From Ceratorhiza oryzae-sativae (lineage: Eukaryota; Basidiomycota; Agaricomycetes; Cantharellales; Ceratobasidiaceae): DNA of 64,000 nt. How positions within the stretch are numbered: the first letter of the stretch is position 1; each line of letters opens with the position of its first letter. A program made the translations under genes and the position numbers. Shown piece by piece: positions 34,621-46,772 of the stretch. The notes beneath the pieces were generated by a model. That model made no database searches, was not told the origin of the DNA, and saw nothing but the letters and a program-made list of their open reading frames with translations. Location: the NCBI GenBank assembly GCA_030998015.1, contig JARWMV010000232.1, forward strand, positions 1,984,001-2,048,000, in the 5' to 3' direction.

Positions 34621-36376
34621 TCAGCAGGACCGAAGCAGGGCTTCTGCCCGGGCCGCGTCCTGTCGATCGACCTATGTACACAAATGGTTTGAAACCCGCC
34701 CGGGTGAGACATCACATGAGTACTCACGAGCAGGTTCGCAGTTTTGTATGTGGATGAATACAGATGGTTGATACCGTTCCGGTGCAGGATACTGGAGAAG
34801 TGGTTGACGAGACCGTGTGTGTCTGTGAGGGTTCACACACGTTCAGGATTCACGAGCTAATGGGATCGAGGGACCAGAACTTACCCAATCCGTGTGGTAG
34901 ATCGATCGTCATACACCGCATTGCAGCCTTTACTTCGCCCGAGGTGACTACGATTTCGTCGACGCCTTCGAGTTCGTGCGCACTCAGGACCATGTGCCGA
35001 TCTAGTGGGGGGAACAACGCCGCAAGAAGCCGCACATCGGCGACCACACTCGCACATTCGCCTTTTGCACGCGTAAAGCTGAAAAACGGCTGGTGCGGCG
35101 TCCTGGGTCGACGGGGAGGAGAAAGCGCGGCGTTGGGTGATCGGACCGTGCTCGATGCGTCAGGGTGGGAGTCCGGAGAGACGGGCGACGTCGGAGACGG
35201 GGATCTCATCCCAGAAGACTCTTGCTGGTGCTCATCATCGCATGGCGTATTGTTCAATTCGACCGGGGTTTCGGGCTCCCATAGTAGTTCACCCTGAGGT
35301 TCACGTGCGGCCGGGGACGTCCAGGGAGTTTGGATCATGTTGGGGTAGAGCATGAGCAGGATCATGCGGCTAAGCCAGCTGTCCGATGCGTCCTCGCTCA
35401 GACCAATGACAGCCAAGTCCGCGGCGACGGCTTCCACGGGCGGTGGGGTGCTTACAGCTCGGTTCCTGCTTCGTTTTCTTGAGTCATCGCCGTCTTGTTC
35501 AGAATCTGAGGATTCGGTTGACAGGGACGACAGGGGAGAAACCGTCGATCCGGAAAATGTGTATGCGGCTGGGAGAGATATGGACTGAACAGAGCTATTG
35601 GATATGCTTCGGTGACGTTTGGGGGACAGAACGGCGAAGCTGTCGTCCACGCTGACGATCCCGAATCCGTGTGCGCCAACGTCGCCATCGAGAACGAGGG
35701 AGCCTCGCATTTTGAGGTCATCGGGCAAGGCATGTTGTCCGGTCAGCGGGGGGGACATGGTCGAGGTGAGGGCGACCGCATCGGTGGAATAGAGACCAAA
35801 GCCGGCGTGTGCCAATAGGGCGATGACCGAGGGCAAGGAAGACGACTTGACCTGATAAGGCGTGAGCGATCACGACAGGATGGGTACTCATGGCGTCGCA
35901 GCGCACCAGAATGAAGTCGCTCATGTAGCTCGACTGGTACAGAATCGACACCCCAGCCTTGGCTAATGCGGCGGATATCTCGCACACCCGCGCCCCAGCG
36001 TCGCCTGAGTCAGAACCGAGTTAACAAAGGAAGTTCAAGAGAGCGATTGCCACATACCAAACTTGTCCTCGTCGATTTGAAGCACACTCCAAGTGTCCTG
36101 GGAGATTTCGACGGGTGCGCCTGTGCGTGAGCCGGTCCGTCCGCGCCGCGCGAGGGGCAGGAAGTCGTCGAGGGTTGAGTGTTCGGCGAATATCGAGAGC
36201 TCTTTGGTGTTGAGGGTGATGTTCAGGAACGTTGGGCGCTGTCGCAAGAACTGTTTGACCACATAGTGTGTTGTCTCGGGCAGACGGGTGCGCGGGATGG
36301 TGCAGAGGCGCAGAGTAATGTCGAGCACCGTGATGGTGACGTCGGGCAGGAACGCGGGCGCGTCTGCAAACGACAT
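34621..36376 (-). CDS. CASTOR-like tandem ACT-domain protein
   Basis: Starts MSFADAPAFLPDVTITVLDITLRLCTIPR. Then come an ACT-type domain with DTWSVLQIDEDKFG, CEISAALAKAGVSILYQSSY plus MSDFILV, a long Ser/Pro-rich linker (about residues 180-330), and a second ACT half with DTHGLVNHFSSILHRNGIN, LYSSTYKTANLLV and the end ARAEALLRSC. The layout and the STY..DFILV-type strand resemble human CASTOR1/GATS proteins, which bind arginine upstream of TORC1. Ligand binding here is inference. Introns near the ends: one after DEDKFG and two near 34865 and 34670. Divergent from the O-fucosyltransferase-like gene. Confidence 0.75.
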
Positions 36377-36806
36377 AGGTTGTCGAGCACAGGGCGGGCT
36401 GTTGTGGACGAGACAGAGGGGAACAGCGGCCGGCGGGGTGAGTCAAGGGTATATGAGCTTCAAATTGTTCGGGATAACCCTGATGGACCCGGATGCCTGG
36501 GTCGACGCCCGGTGCAGCTCTCCACACCACTCCACACGTGCACCAACTGCTGTTGCTCTCGCTCACCTGCTGCTTGCTCGGGTCTGCAGCACCCGTCGTC
36601 CACACCATCTACCACGGACCAGCCCCATCTCAACTCGTCGTTCGCGACACCATCCCGAGACGCTCCTGTCGCCGTTTGGGTGAGCGAGCGCGCTAGGGCC
36701 GTGGCAGCAGCACGCCATCCGTCTTGAGCTACCGCCCACCTGCTATCTTTGAAACTTTTTTTTTTGTTCATCAGCCGGGCTGGGCATTTACCGTCCCGGT
36801 TTAACC
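36377..36806. promoter_or_regulatory. Divergent promoter, CASTOR-like gene / fucosyltransferase-like gene
   Basis: No gene seen. A CACGTG occurs near 36534. No TATA box at a useful distance. Confidence 0.35.
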
Positions 36807-38512
36807 ATGTCCGCGATTTCTCCCCATTCCCCTGGACACGATCTAGAACATGGGACATCAAGGCGAAAGCGTCTTGCGCGTCTGCCCTCGGACATAGCGT
36901 CTCCGGCCTCTTCTCGCCGTCGTGGGCCCCCAAGGCCACTCAGCTCCCCCTGGCCCAAATTTTCATCTCGTCGAGCGCGCCTCGTTTGGGTATTTGTGTG
37001 CGTGTGCTTGGCTGCCGTGTCCAGATCTGCCTGGCTCCCACTTCTCGTGCGCAGGTTCTCAAGCTCCCCGGCAGAACCCAGCCTTGCGCAAGCTGATAGG
37101 GGCTCCCCCGTCCCAATCAATTTGGATCCTCATTCTGTGCTTGTTCGACAAGCATCTATTTCATCTCGGCTTCAACCATACGCACGCAATTCCACTCGCC
37201 GGTTTCTTACGTTCTTGCCCCACTCTGGATTCAATAACCAACGGATCGCCCTGGAAAACGCCATGCTACTCTCATACATGCTCAACTGTACGCTCATTGC
37301 GCCACCCGTGCGCCTTGGAGAACCCCTTCCTTACCGTCCATTTGATACACTGATGAAGTGGAACGAGCATGCTTCTCAACCGAGGTCAAAGCCTTGCGCC
37401 CAGTATCCTCTCTTCGAATGCATGGACGCCCACTCGTATGCGCAAATGTCCTGGAATACACTAGTCGACTTTGCCGCTATCCGAAAAGAGCTTGGACTGG
37501 ATATTATTTTTATGCATGGTTCCCAAACTCCGCTCCAGTCTCTCTATCACATGGGCATCCCAGAGCCGTCGATCGCTTTCCTAAAGGACAAGTTGATGTA
37601 TCAGTATATCATTCGTGACTCAACTGCCAGTGTTGGAACTGGGTCCAAGTATTCAGCCGAGTGGCACTTGGATCACTTGCGCAAAATGTTGGAGTCTTCT
37701 AGTGCGATTCATTTTGGAACTTTATTTGGAACTGGACGACTCAGGATTCGGAATCCAGCCTATACCGCCGCCCACACCAAAATTCACAACTCAATCGTCA
37801 TTTCGCATCAAGGCGTGCTCAATACTGCCAAGGGCATACGCCGAAGGATCGCGGCACTGTCACCTGACAATTCGACGTACGTCGCTGTCCATGTACGGCT
37901 TACTGGAAGAAAATTCAAACCCTCCGCAAAAGCCAACGGACGTCTGATTTGGTGGAAACTCATCACTTGGCTCGGCATCTCCCCAAAGAACGGTGTAGAG
38001 CTCGAGCGCAAATACCTTCGCGCGCTCGGGAGGCACCCTCGATCACCTGCCTCACCCACTCCGGGCTCTTTCACATCTTCGACCCGATTGTCGAGTACAG
38101 ATCCCCACACGACCCCATCGGGCAAGTTGGCCTGTGATATGCGCCGCGCAGGCCCTGAGCTCGCCCATCTCGAGATTCCGTTGTTCATCGCGACGGACGC
38201 CCCAAATCCTCGGACCCATCCCGCGCTCGGGCTGTTTCTCGCGACGTTTGATCGTGTGTGCGTGCTCGATGATTTTCGGACGGAGTTGGGATTGTTGGAC
38301 GCATTTCGAGGCTCAGATGGATTATCGATAGGCCAATTTTTGGTCCCGCTTGTGGATATGGTTGTTGCCGGTCAGGCGACAAACGTATTTGGAACACCGA
38401 ATAGGTGAGCTTTAGTGTTTATAACTGGTGTCTTCATCTAATTGGATTCCATAGCACGTTCAGCAACTATATCACTAGAACTCTTCACCCTAGTTATTCA
38501 AGGAGCACATAG
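36807..38512 (+). CDS. O-fucosyltransferase-like type II membrane protein
   Basis: A long first exon of 533 codons plus one short last exon. The start MSAISPHSPGHDLEHG is followed by a basic region and a membrane anchor LVWVFVCVCLAAVSRSAWLP near residues 58-85, giving a type II Golgi/ER topology. The luminal domain has FLPHSGFNNQRIALENAMLL, a pattern I associate with fungal GDP-fucose O-fucosyltransferase-like proteins, and later YVAVHVRLTGRKF (HxR of the nucleotide-sugar site), PLFIATDAPNP and DMVVAGQATNVFGTPNSTFS. The last intron (AATAG|GTGAGC...CATAG|C) gives the C-terminal TPNSTFSNYITRTL. Donor sugar and target are inferred. Confidence 0.75.
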
Positions 38513-38547
38513 ATCTGTATAACGCTTAGTATATGTGAATGCATCTA

Positions 38548-39262
38548 CTAGTCTTGAGCTTCGATGATGGAGTATGTAGGGGCGTCGAGTTTTTCGTGTC
38601 CTTTGAGGAAGGTCAGACCGACGACGAACATGTATGCGACAGTCTTGCCACCCTGCTTGGCGACGAGTTCACCCGCTGCCTTCGCTGATCCGCCTAAAAT
38701 CCCGTGAGCTGTTTAGTAGACTATGTTTAGGTGCTCCCAGGTGACTCGCCTGTCGCAATCAAGTCGTCGATGACGAGAACGTTGCTGCCTGGATGGACAG
38801 CTCCTTCTTGCATGTCAAATGAATCCTATGCATCGTATCAGCCTATCGTCCCGGAGAAATCTGCGTGAGAATGCAGCCACTGACTGATCCGTATTCCTTC
38901 TCGTACACCGCGGTCGTGCACTTCCCTGGTAGCTTGCCCTTTTTCCTCACTGGCACAAACGCCGCCTTTAGTCTGAGCGCGATAACAGGTCCGAGCAAAA
39001 ACCCGCGGGCGTCGAGCCCGACGACGGTGTCAATCTTTTTCGATTCGAGCTTCGGGATAACTTGAGAGGTGACGTGATGTACCATATGTGTGATGAGTGT
39101 TTCGAACGCGACTGGATCGCGGAGGATGGGGAAGAGGTCGAGGAATGTTATGCCCTGTCAGACGATGAGCTGAAGAAAAGGGGAGAGACGGTGTAATTGA
39201 ACCTTTTTAGGGAAATCTGGATGTACGCCGAGCAGGCTGCGCAGATACTCGACGTCGGCCAT
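38548..39262 (-). CDS. APT1: Adenine phosphoribosyltransferase
   Basis: Converts adenine and PRPP to AMP (purine salvage, cytosol). Starts MADVEYLRSLLGVHPDFPKKG. Blocks: ITFLDLFPILRDPVAF, VVGLDARGFLLGP, VPVRKKGKLPGKC, the PRPP loop NVLVIDDLIATGGSAKAAGEL and the end SIIEAQD. Length (about 180 residues) fits the family. Three introns. The gap to the divergent EDEM gene is 184 bp. Confidence 0.95.
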
Positions 39263-39446
39263 TGTTTGTGGTGGTCGTTCGAATCTAGTAAAGTCAAAAT
39301 GATCTGCAACCCGTTGCCGCCCGACTGATTGGATGCGGCCCCTGACTCAGCCCAGGGTCTCTGGTAGCCTAAGCGCCTCGACGTGGCGCTTTCCTCCTGC
39401 TCCTCTTGGTTTAAATAGTGCCATCGCTTGGCTTGTGTTGGGAACC

Positions 39447-42400
39447 ATGCACTGGAGGCAGATGTGGCCCCATACTGTCTTTGCCGTCGCACTCCTCTAT
39501 GTCGAAATGTCATACTGGACAAGCCGCTCACGGTTCGGGGCGACTGCACAACCTGGGTCGTTTGATAATAGGAATTGGACAAGAGAGAGAAAGATCCTGT
39601 TCAGGCAAGTTGATAAGTGATGGGCGCTGGGATCACGTACTCAGGCTCTGCACCACAGAGATGAAACACGCCGATTGTGGCATCATGGTTTCGATTCGTA
39701 TATAGACCACGCGTTTCCTATGGATGAGGTGAGTAGTCGCGCATCCTTGTTCGCAAGGCTCGCCTAACTTGCACGACAGTTGATGCCGAAATCATGTCGT
39801 GGGAGAGGACCAGATTGGGCCAACCCGTACGTTCAACCTCTGCTACCAAGGGCCTTTTGACTCATAGGCTTGCCAGCTCCAACATTGGTCACAATGACGT
39901 GATGGCCAACTACAGCCTGACGTTGGTCGACAACTTGGATAGCTTTGTTGCGTTTGCAAATAGGTCTGGCTTTGAGTGGGCTGTGCGACAAACGATCGAC
40001 CATGTGTCGTTTGACCAAGATGCAAAGCCGCAGGTGAGTTTGGAACCCGCGAGCAGCCTCTGGCTTTTCTTGACTCGATGGCTAGGTTTTTGAAATAACA
40101 ATTCGTGGCATGGGAGGACTGTTGTCTGCACACATGTTTGCATCGGATCTGGTCGGCCAGTGGGGGTTTGGATTGCCGTGGTACCGAGACGAATTACTAC
40201 ACTTGGCACACGACCTCGGCAAACGACTCCTTCCCGCCTTTAATACATCCACGGGTATTCCTTTTGCTCGGGTATGTCAAGCCTCGTCGATTGAGCTGCC
40301 CGAGGCGCACTTACAAACTATTGCCTAATAAGATCAACTTGCGTCACGGGGTTCCCCCCAGGGAGACGTTTGAGACCTGTTAGTCTCTAACTGTTATCCC
40401 TTATCTTTATGTGTTAACTTGACCATATAGGCACTGCCGGCGCAGGATCTCTCTTGTTGGAGTTCACAACGTTATCTCGCCTTACAGGAGATCTCAGGTT
40501 TGAGCAAGCCGCTCGAAAAGCATTCTTCGCTATATGGAACCGGCGGTCTGATCTTGGGTTGCTTCCCAATACCATCAATCTTGCTACAGGCGTGAGTCAA
40601 AATTCAAGTTTATAGAGCACGAATACAATTCTGACTATGTACGCATAGAGATGGCTTCAGCCTGAGATAGCCGGGATTGGTGCTGGTATTGATAGCTTCT
40701 ACGAGTACGCCCTTAAAATGTATGTTATGACCGGTGAGTTTGTCCTTTTGTTTCAATCAGGCGGGGTTTGAGCATTATATCTACAGGCGAGTCTGAATAT
40801 TATGATGTTTGGAGGGAAGGATACGCTCAGATCATGAGGTACTCGCGTGGACCTGAAGGCTTCTGGGTGGGTGAATATTCTGCAGCATCTATCTATTGTC
40901 CTTGAATCCACTCGTGACAGTATAGAAACGTGGGAGCGACATCGGGGCAACTTGCAACCGTATACATCGACTCGCTTTCCGCGTTCTGGCCTGGTCTACA
41001 GGTTAGGGGTCGCGCCTATCCACGTTGACTGACCCCCTGACCGAGGCTTGAATGTTTAGGTTCTTGCTGGAGACGTTGAAAATGCTATCAAATCTCATCT
41101 CGTTTGTGAGTCGTTCTATTATGTTCGGATAACCTTTTCAAACCTCGCGCACAGATTGGAACCTATGGCGTAGGTTTTCTGGGATACCAGAAACCTTCAG
41201 CATTGCCAGTCGGTCTGGCGTAACCCTAGGGTATCCCCTCCGTCCTGGTGAGTCTCTAAGATGAAGTATGGTGAATATTTTGCTCAGCAGTGAAACGCAG
41301 AGTTTATCGAGTCGACCTATTTCCTGTACCGCGTACGTTGCTTCGTTTGGTTCAAACCCACGTAATAACTCGTTTGCAGGCTACGAAAGACCCATTCTAC
41401 TTGGACGTTGGCGAACGCGTTTTTCTAGACTTGATACGACGAGCAAAGGTTGATTGTGGACTCTCAACACTGTCTAACGTACAAACCGGAGAACTTGAGG
41501 ATCGTATGGAATCGTTCGCACTATCAGAGACCCTGAAGGTAAGGCTCTTGAATGATTCGATACATCTACTGACGATTCATCTAGTATTTATATTTATTAT
41601 TCGACGAGGACAACAAAATCAATTCTGATCATTCGAACCTTGTATTCACCACAGAAGGTAGTTAACGTTCTGTCACTTCCGTATATGTAACTCATTCTAC
41701 TGGCTAGGGCACCCTATTTCCCTTCCCAGGCGCCATCTGAAACCCGTGTCTGCAACATCCCGCTATTTCCGACAAAAGGAACAGAATTTCTGTCCAGTGT
41801 ACCAGCCTCCTCGAACCCCATCTGATCTATTCCGTGGAGAATCTTTTGGTCTGGTTCAATCGATACGGAGTCGCGCCGATGCGGAGTATGGGAGATTGAT
41901 AACGGGCCTGGATGTCTCTGTCGTCGCACCTTCCGACGAACGATGGTGGGATATCTACGGCCGCTGTGAAGTTCCGCAGGCCGAGGAGTATGTGAGCACA
42001 ACTGTCTCCCATACTCAATCGCAATCCCCTTTTGATTTCGATCTCGACGCCCTTGCTGCTCGTCTTTCTGAACTGCTGGGTGTCACTTCCTCCCAATCTG
42101 AACAGTCCTTTGACTATGTCTTGAGTATCGATGGTTCTGTCACCGAGGCAGACAAAATTCTAGGGCCATCAAAGGTTCATCGGGTGGATGGCGGTTTCAT
42201 GGTGCGGAATATTACCGGGGTCAAGGCGTAAGTGATAACGAGAATTAAGCAAAAATCCCCAATAACAGGCCTCCTTAGTCGAATGACAGCTCGAATGGAT
42301 GGACAAGGATACGACGTAACAATGCGTAGGTGCTTTCGTGATAAGCGCATGGGACCGGGGTTTGACGTATTTGTTAGTCGGACACCATCGAGTCTTGAGC

Positions 42401-43144
42401 GGACAAAAGGTATTCATTAGCGACCCTGCCCTCCTGGAGATTCCCGGCTTCAAGTCAGAGAAACGATTATCACGGAAGCTAGCCGTCCAGCTTCAAATAA
42501 GGAACCCCGCGACCGAAGAACAAGAGACCTTGCTCGCTACAACTGCTCAGTTCGGCGCGGACCCTGAAGACGAGAGCGGAACCGCGGCGTTCCGAGTTGG
42601 GTTCACCTCGTTGCCTATTACGACAGCTAGCATAGATAACATGGATGGATGTGGATCCCATGTTGGAAGAGAGGGCGCACTGGGAGCTGTGCTTGTTGTT
42701 GACCGAGGTGAGCATTCTGTTTAGTTGATACTAAAACAAGCTGAACTTTCGTTAGGGGTGTGCACGTTCTTGGAAAAACTGCAAAGAGCGAAAGAAGCAG
42801 GCGCGGCTGGGGTGATAGTGATATCTGACAACGATAGCTTCATGAACCCCAGCATCGATGAATCAGAGCAAGAGTTTGCTGACGCCGAGCTAGGAGACGT
42901 AGTGCTCGTAGCCGTGACAAAATCAGAGGGGCAGAAGATAGTGAAGATGTTGGAATCGGCAAAGGACAAGAATGCGAGGTTGATGGTAGAGGTTCAGCAT
43001 CAGCCTCTGTTGGAGGATCAAATAGAAAAGGACGATAAGCCTCGGCTTTTGTATATCAACGGAAAGGCGTTGATAAACACTGGTGAGTCTCCATTTTATA
43101 TGTATAAAATACTGGGCTAATGCTCTGCAGTTATCATGCTGTGA
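39447..43144 (+). CDS. EDEM-type alpha-mannosidase (GH47) with C-terminal PA domain
   Basis: ER enzyme family that trims mannose from misfolded glycoproteins to mark them for degradation. The N-terminus [17 protein letters not shown] looks like a signal peptide. GH47 blocks in order: [69 protein letters not shown]-type strand ([15 protein letters not shown]), [43 protein letters not shown] and [13 protein letters not shown] domain follows ([21 protein letters not shown]). This order resembles EDEM3 more than yeast Htm1. About 15 introns; the first coding intron (39605-39658) is GC-AG. Ends INTVIML. Confidence 0.88.
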
Positions 43145-43413
43145 TATGGATATGATTGTAGAACACCTTTATTTATACATTACCATTCTCGCCACTGTCG
43201 GCCCAATAAGAACCTTGTATTTCAACCAAGCTAATTTGCCATTTTTAGATGTATTCGCTCGGGGTCTGTTCAATTGGAGTTAAAACGTTTGATTGATCCG
43301 CGTGTTGCGAAGAGTGAATTGATATGCAGAAGCAGAATAATTTTAATTTCAAATTTCCACCTCCTGATCTCTACCACCAAGCACTCGAATGCCATCACTA
43401 CTATAAAAACACA
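43145..43413. other. Short tandem intergenic gap
   Basis: No gene seen. TATAAAAA at 43402-43409 is too close to the next ATG (43414) to be a normal TATA box. Confidence 0.3.
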
Positions 43414-44583
43414 ATGAAGGCCGAAAAAATGATGAAGCGTCCACGCAAATCGAGTGGAAATGTGTTGAATGAGCAGATGTATGAACCTTTGGAGCACTGA
43501 GTAGCCCTTACTTATCCTTTGCGACCTCGCAGCGATAGCGAGGAACGCAATGAGTTGCTCGAATTGCTGAACTCGCATGGGAGGTCATTCATGGACTCTT
43601 TTGAACTAAACCCATCTCCCTTGGCTCAAACAAAAGTATCTAAAAAGAAAAGGAAGGTTCGAGGTGAGCGGGAGTATTTATTGGGTATTGGCGGTGGTAA
43701 CGGTCTTCTGGCAGAGATAAACGAAGCTACTACGACCGAAGGGATATCACCCGAACTGATTCTAGAAGATCCAGGTGTGAAGTGCTTGCCATAGGCTTCC
43801 CATATCTATTCAGCCTCGATTCTAGGCCCCTCGACTAGACATGTTCCAGATGTCGTGATTTTTGACGAACGCCCTAATAGCTCGGCCCAGCCAATAGTTC
43901 GGGGCAAAAAAGGCTTCATGGTATGTTCGCTAGCCGGGCGTTGTCTTGGAAAAACTAACTCAAAGACGAGTCGTCCAAAATAAACCATGTCATCGAGTCA
44001 CCTACTGCAGCTCAGACCGGCCCACCTCCCAGTGAGGACGCCGATAGTGAGGAAGAAGAGTCCAACACACGAAACGATAAAATGCTCCACGAGCTGGTTC
44101 ATTCGCAGCTGTTGAATAACACACAGGCATTTGACCCGAATCAGGGGTCGGCGAAGCGCAGCAGGATCATGGCTGGGCGGCTTGTTGAGCTGGCAGATGG
44201 AGCAAAAGTTGGACAAGGGGCTCTTTCCCTCGTGGCAAAGGAGAGGTCTCGACATGCGCAGCGTGTGAGGATAGGACTAAGAGAGAAGGCCAAGCAGCGC
44301 GAAATCAAAGCATTGGAACAAGTACGTTCTTGCATTTTCATTAACTTGTCTAATATCCACCTGCACCCGCTAGGCTAAAACTCTTGGAAACTACCACCCT
44401 TCGATCAAAAAAAATTTCACCTTGTCTGGCTCTAAGGCTGGAAAACAACGGAGGGAACGAGGCTTGGGTCTAGGTATAGGAAGGTTCCGCAACGGTGCGC
44501 TAACTCTGAGCAGAGACGAGCTTAGGCACGTGCAAGGCACCTCGGATAGGGGTGCAAAGGGTGGCCGGGGAATGAAGCCATAA
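43414..44583 (+). CDS. FAF1/C1orf131-like (DUF4602) ribosome biogenesis factor
   Basis: Starts MKAEKMMKRPRKSSGNVLNEQ, then spliced (AT|GTATGA...CGCAG|C) to IDSEERNELLELLNSHGRSF. A basic KVSKKKRKVRGER stretch suggests nuclear or nucleolar location. The C-terminal module RERGLGLGIGRFRNGALTLSRDEL closely recalls the conserved KFKNGTLxLS element of human C1orf131 and yeast Faf1, small-subunit processome proteins acting in 18S rRNA maturation. The middle is acidic and charged. Four or so introns. Ends GGRGMKP. Family assignment rests on the C-terminal motif. Confidence 0.7.
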
Positions 44584-44946
44584 TGAGCCCGACCGAGTTT
44601 TGCAGACAGATAGTGTCTATTTGCTCTCACTGTTGAACGCAATTGCACTGCCCAGATAGTGAATCATGTACACCTGACCTTTTCAATGTTGTTTGTTTTG
44701 GCTTGCTTGCGGGAAGATAATTGGATGACAAATCGAGATTTGGGCGTGTAAACAGGCATTAGTTTGGCGGCCGAACCACGTTGTCTCCTGCTACCCACCA
44801 GCACCTCGAGGTGCTCGCCATAGCTGATGGCGATCTGATCCACGTCTGCTGTTGTATAACTAGTCTGTTGCTCCTAGCCGCACCAACACCTGCCACACCT
44901 CCCGCCCCCCATTCCTGTTTTCTGATCCCGTCATATCCATTGCGAC
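44584..44946. other. Intergenic region, nothing notable
   Basis: No gene or clear regulatory element seen. Confidence 0.35.
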
Positions 44947-46283
44947 ATGAAGAAGTTCGGTATCCGTCGTGCACTCAGCACCAAGAGTGTTCCTCGCTCT
45001 CAAGACCCAGAGTTTGTGCAGGAAGACGTTGATGAACATGGGCATGTCATCACCACGAGGGCAAAGCCGCAGCGGAACAACTCTCTCCTTAGGCGCGTCT
45101 TCCGTAGTAAAAAGGTACGAAAACAACGCTGTTCGGGAACTGTCAACAACGCTCATCACTATGCTCAATATGTAGGGACGACAGTCCCGGGACGACCTTG
45201 ACACAATTCATTCTGGGCAGACCCATCATGTGAGTCCTCTCCAACCATGCACTATCTTGAGCCTCATTGGCTTTCTAGGGCCCACCGCCGGTCATTGTTG
45301 CGTCTTCAGTCCACGGCAGCGAACATGGCGGGTACAGCTTTGCCGGCGCGGGAACCCACCTCATGGGCGAGCCCCCCCACCACGACGCCCGGGAACACTC
45401 AGCCCGCGAGCAATCTGTGCGCGGCGATCGTTCCGTTGACGGGCACACGCTGCGAGACCATCATTCTCGAGGATACCCTGAAGACTACGCCTCAACCACT
45501 GGCCACTCTAGACCAGTATATGAACATGACTATGCTCGCAGCGACCATTATCCTCACGAGCATGCTACCACCCTCAATGGTTCCCCGCGCCAAAGCCAGC
45601 ATACCGCACCCCATGAATACCATACCGCCCCGTACTCCACGACAGCGGGTACCGTAGTCCACGAAATTCGCGACGATCGCTCTGCCAGCGGACGCAGCGG
45701 AAGAAGCTACAGGACCAACTCTCATCATGGCAAAAACGAGGTGGAAGTAAATCTGAAGCCGGGAGAAACACAGGTACGGTGTCTTGCATATCGTTAGCGC
45801 CAGGTAATACTGAAACCTGCTTTTAGGAGTTTGAGATTGGCCCTAACACTCAGCTGATCGTCCCAGATGATGTGGAGCTGGAAGTGAGGCTGCATTCCCT
45901 ACGGATTTGGCCATTCTCTGATATCGTTCTTAGATCAGCGACGGTAAAGGCGGTTGGCTGCCTTATCACGAATCCCTGCTACGTCGTCCTCCGCGCGAAG
46001 AAGTATATGTGATATCTGGTGGTTCGAATTTCATAGTCGAGGACGAGGTAAGAGCGAGTTTCATATTGGATGAAAGGTAATCTCACAAAGCTCCAAATTA
46101 GATGGGCAATGTTCTTCATAGGTAAATACATTTTGTATTAATCTCAGTTGCATATACCTAACGTATCGCGTTAGGTCTCAACCAAGGACCTACTCGACTG
46201 CACCGGTTTCTGTAGCTGAATCTTTTGGAGGTCGCTCGGCACGCAGCGCAAGAGACGATGGGCAGATTGTATACGTTGACTAG
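44947..46283 (+). CDS. Hypothetical His/Ser-rich protein
   Basis: Not recognised. Starts MKKFGIRRALSTKSVPRSQ with a basic N-terminus (NNSLLRRVFRSKK), then a long low-complexity stretch rich in His, Ser, Arg and Tyr (HDAREHSAREQSVRG, HSRGYPEDYAS), then an ordered-looking end: EIGPNTQLIVPDDVELE, EEVYVISGGSNFIVEDE, MGNVLHRSQPRTYSTAPVS and DDGQIVYVD. Six or more short introns, the last joining CATAG|GTAAAT to GTTAG|G. I recall similar proteins in other Agaricomycetes, without function. Confidence 0.6.
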
Positions 46284-46772
46284 CAGGTTTAAAGATTATC
46301 TCATTTGACTTCTGGGTTTGTATGGTTTTACATGATCGTTTGCTGGCCTCTAGTTTTTAAGTAAGTTTTCTTAACCCCATTCTATAACATCCATCCCGCT
46401 ATCAATATTATTCACTTTGCCCGCAAAACTTTGGGGCTTTCAGTGATTCCATACACTTGCCCAGTTGAGTTAACGGCGTGTGAGCGAACAGCCCAGCAAT
46501 CGTTTTGTCCTTATATGCGTATTCATACAAGGGGGATCTACACACTTTTTACCACACGTGGTATGACGGGTCTCATCCTATCGCACTGTTCGACGCTCCA
46601 CAGTTGGCGCCGAAGGAGCTCATTCTTCGGTTTAATATATAAGTACCGAGCCGATAGCGCTTATAAATATCAGCTGTTCTTTCAGTAGGTGAACGCACTC
46701 TCCTTCCCCTCTCCTTGATACAACCTGTGGTCAACCTAGGTAACCGCAACGACAAATCCTTGTACTGACAAT
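46284..46772 (+). promoter_or_regulatory. Promoter region with two TATA-like boxes
   Basis: TATATAAG at 46636-46643 and TATAAATA at 46662-46669, then a pyrimidine-rich CCTTCCCCTCTCC leader before the next ATG. No gene seen in the rest; a CACGTG lies at 46555-46560. Confidence 0.45.
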
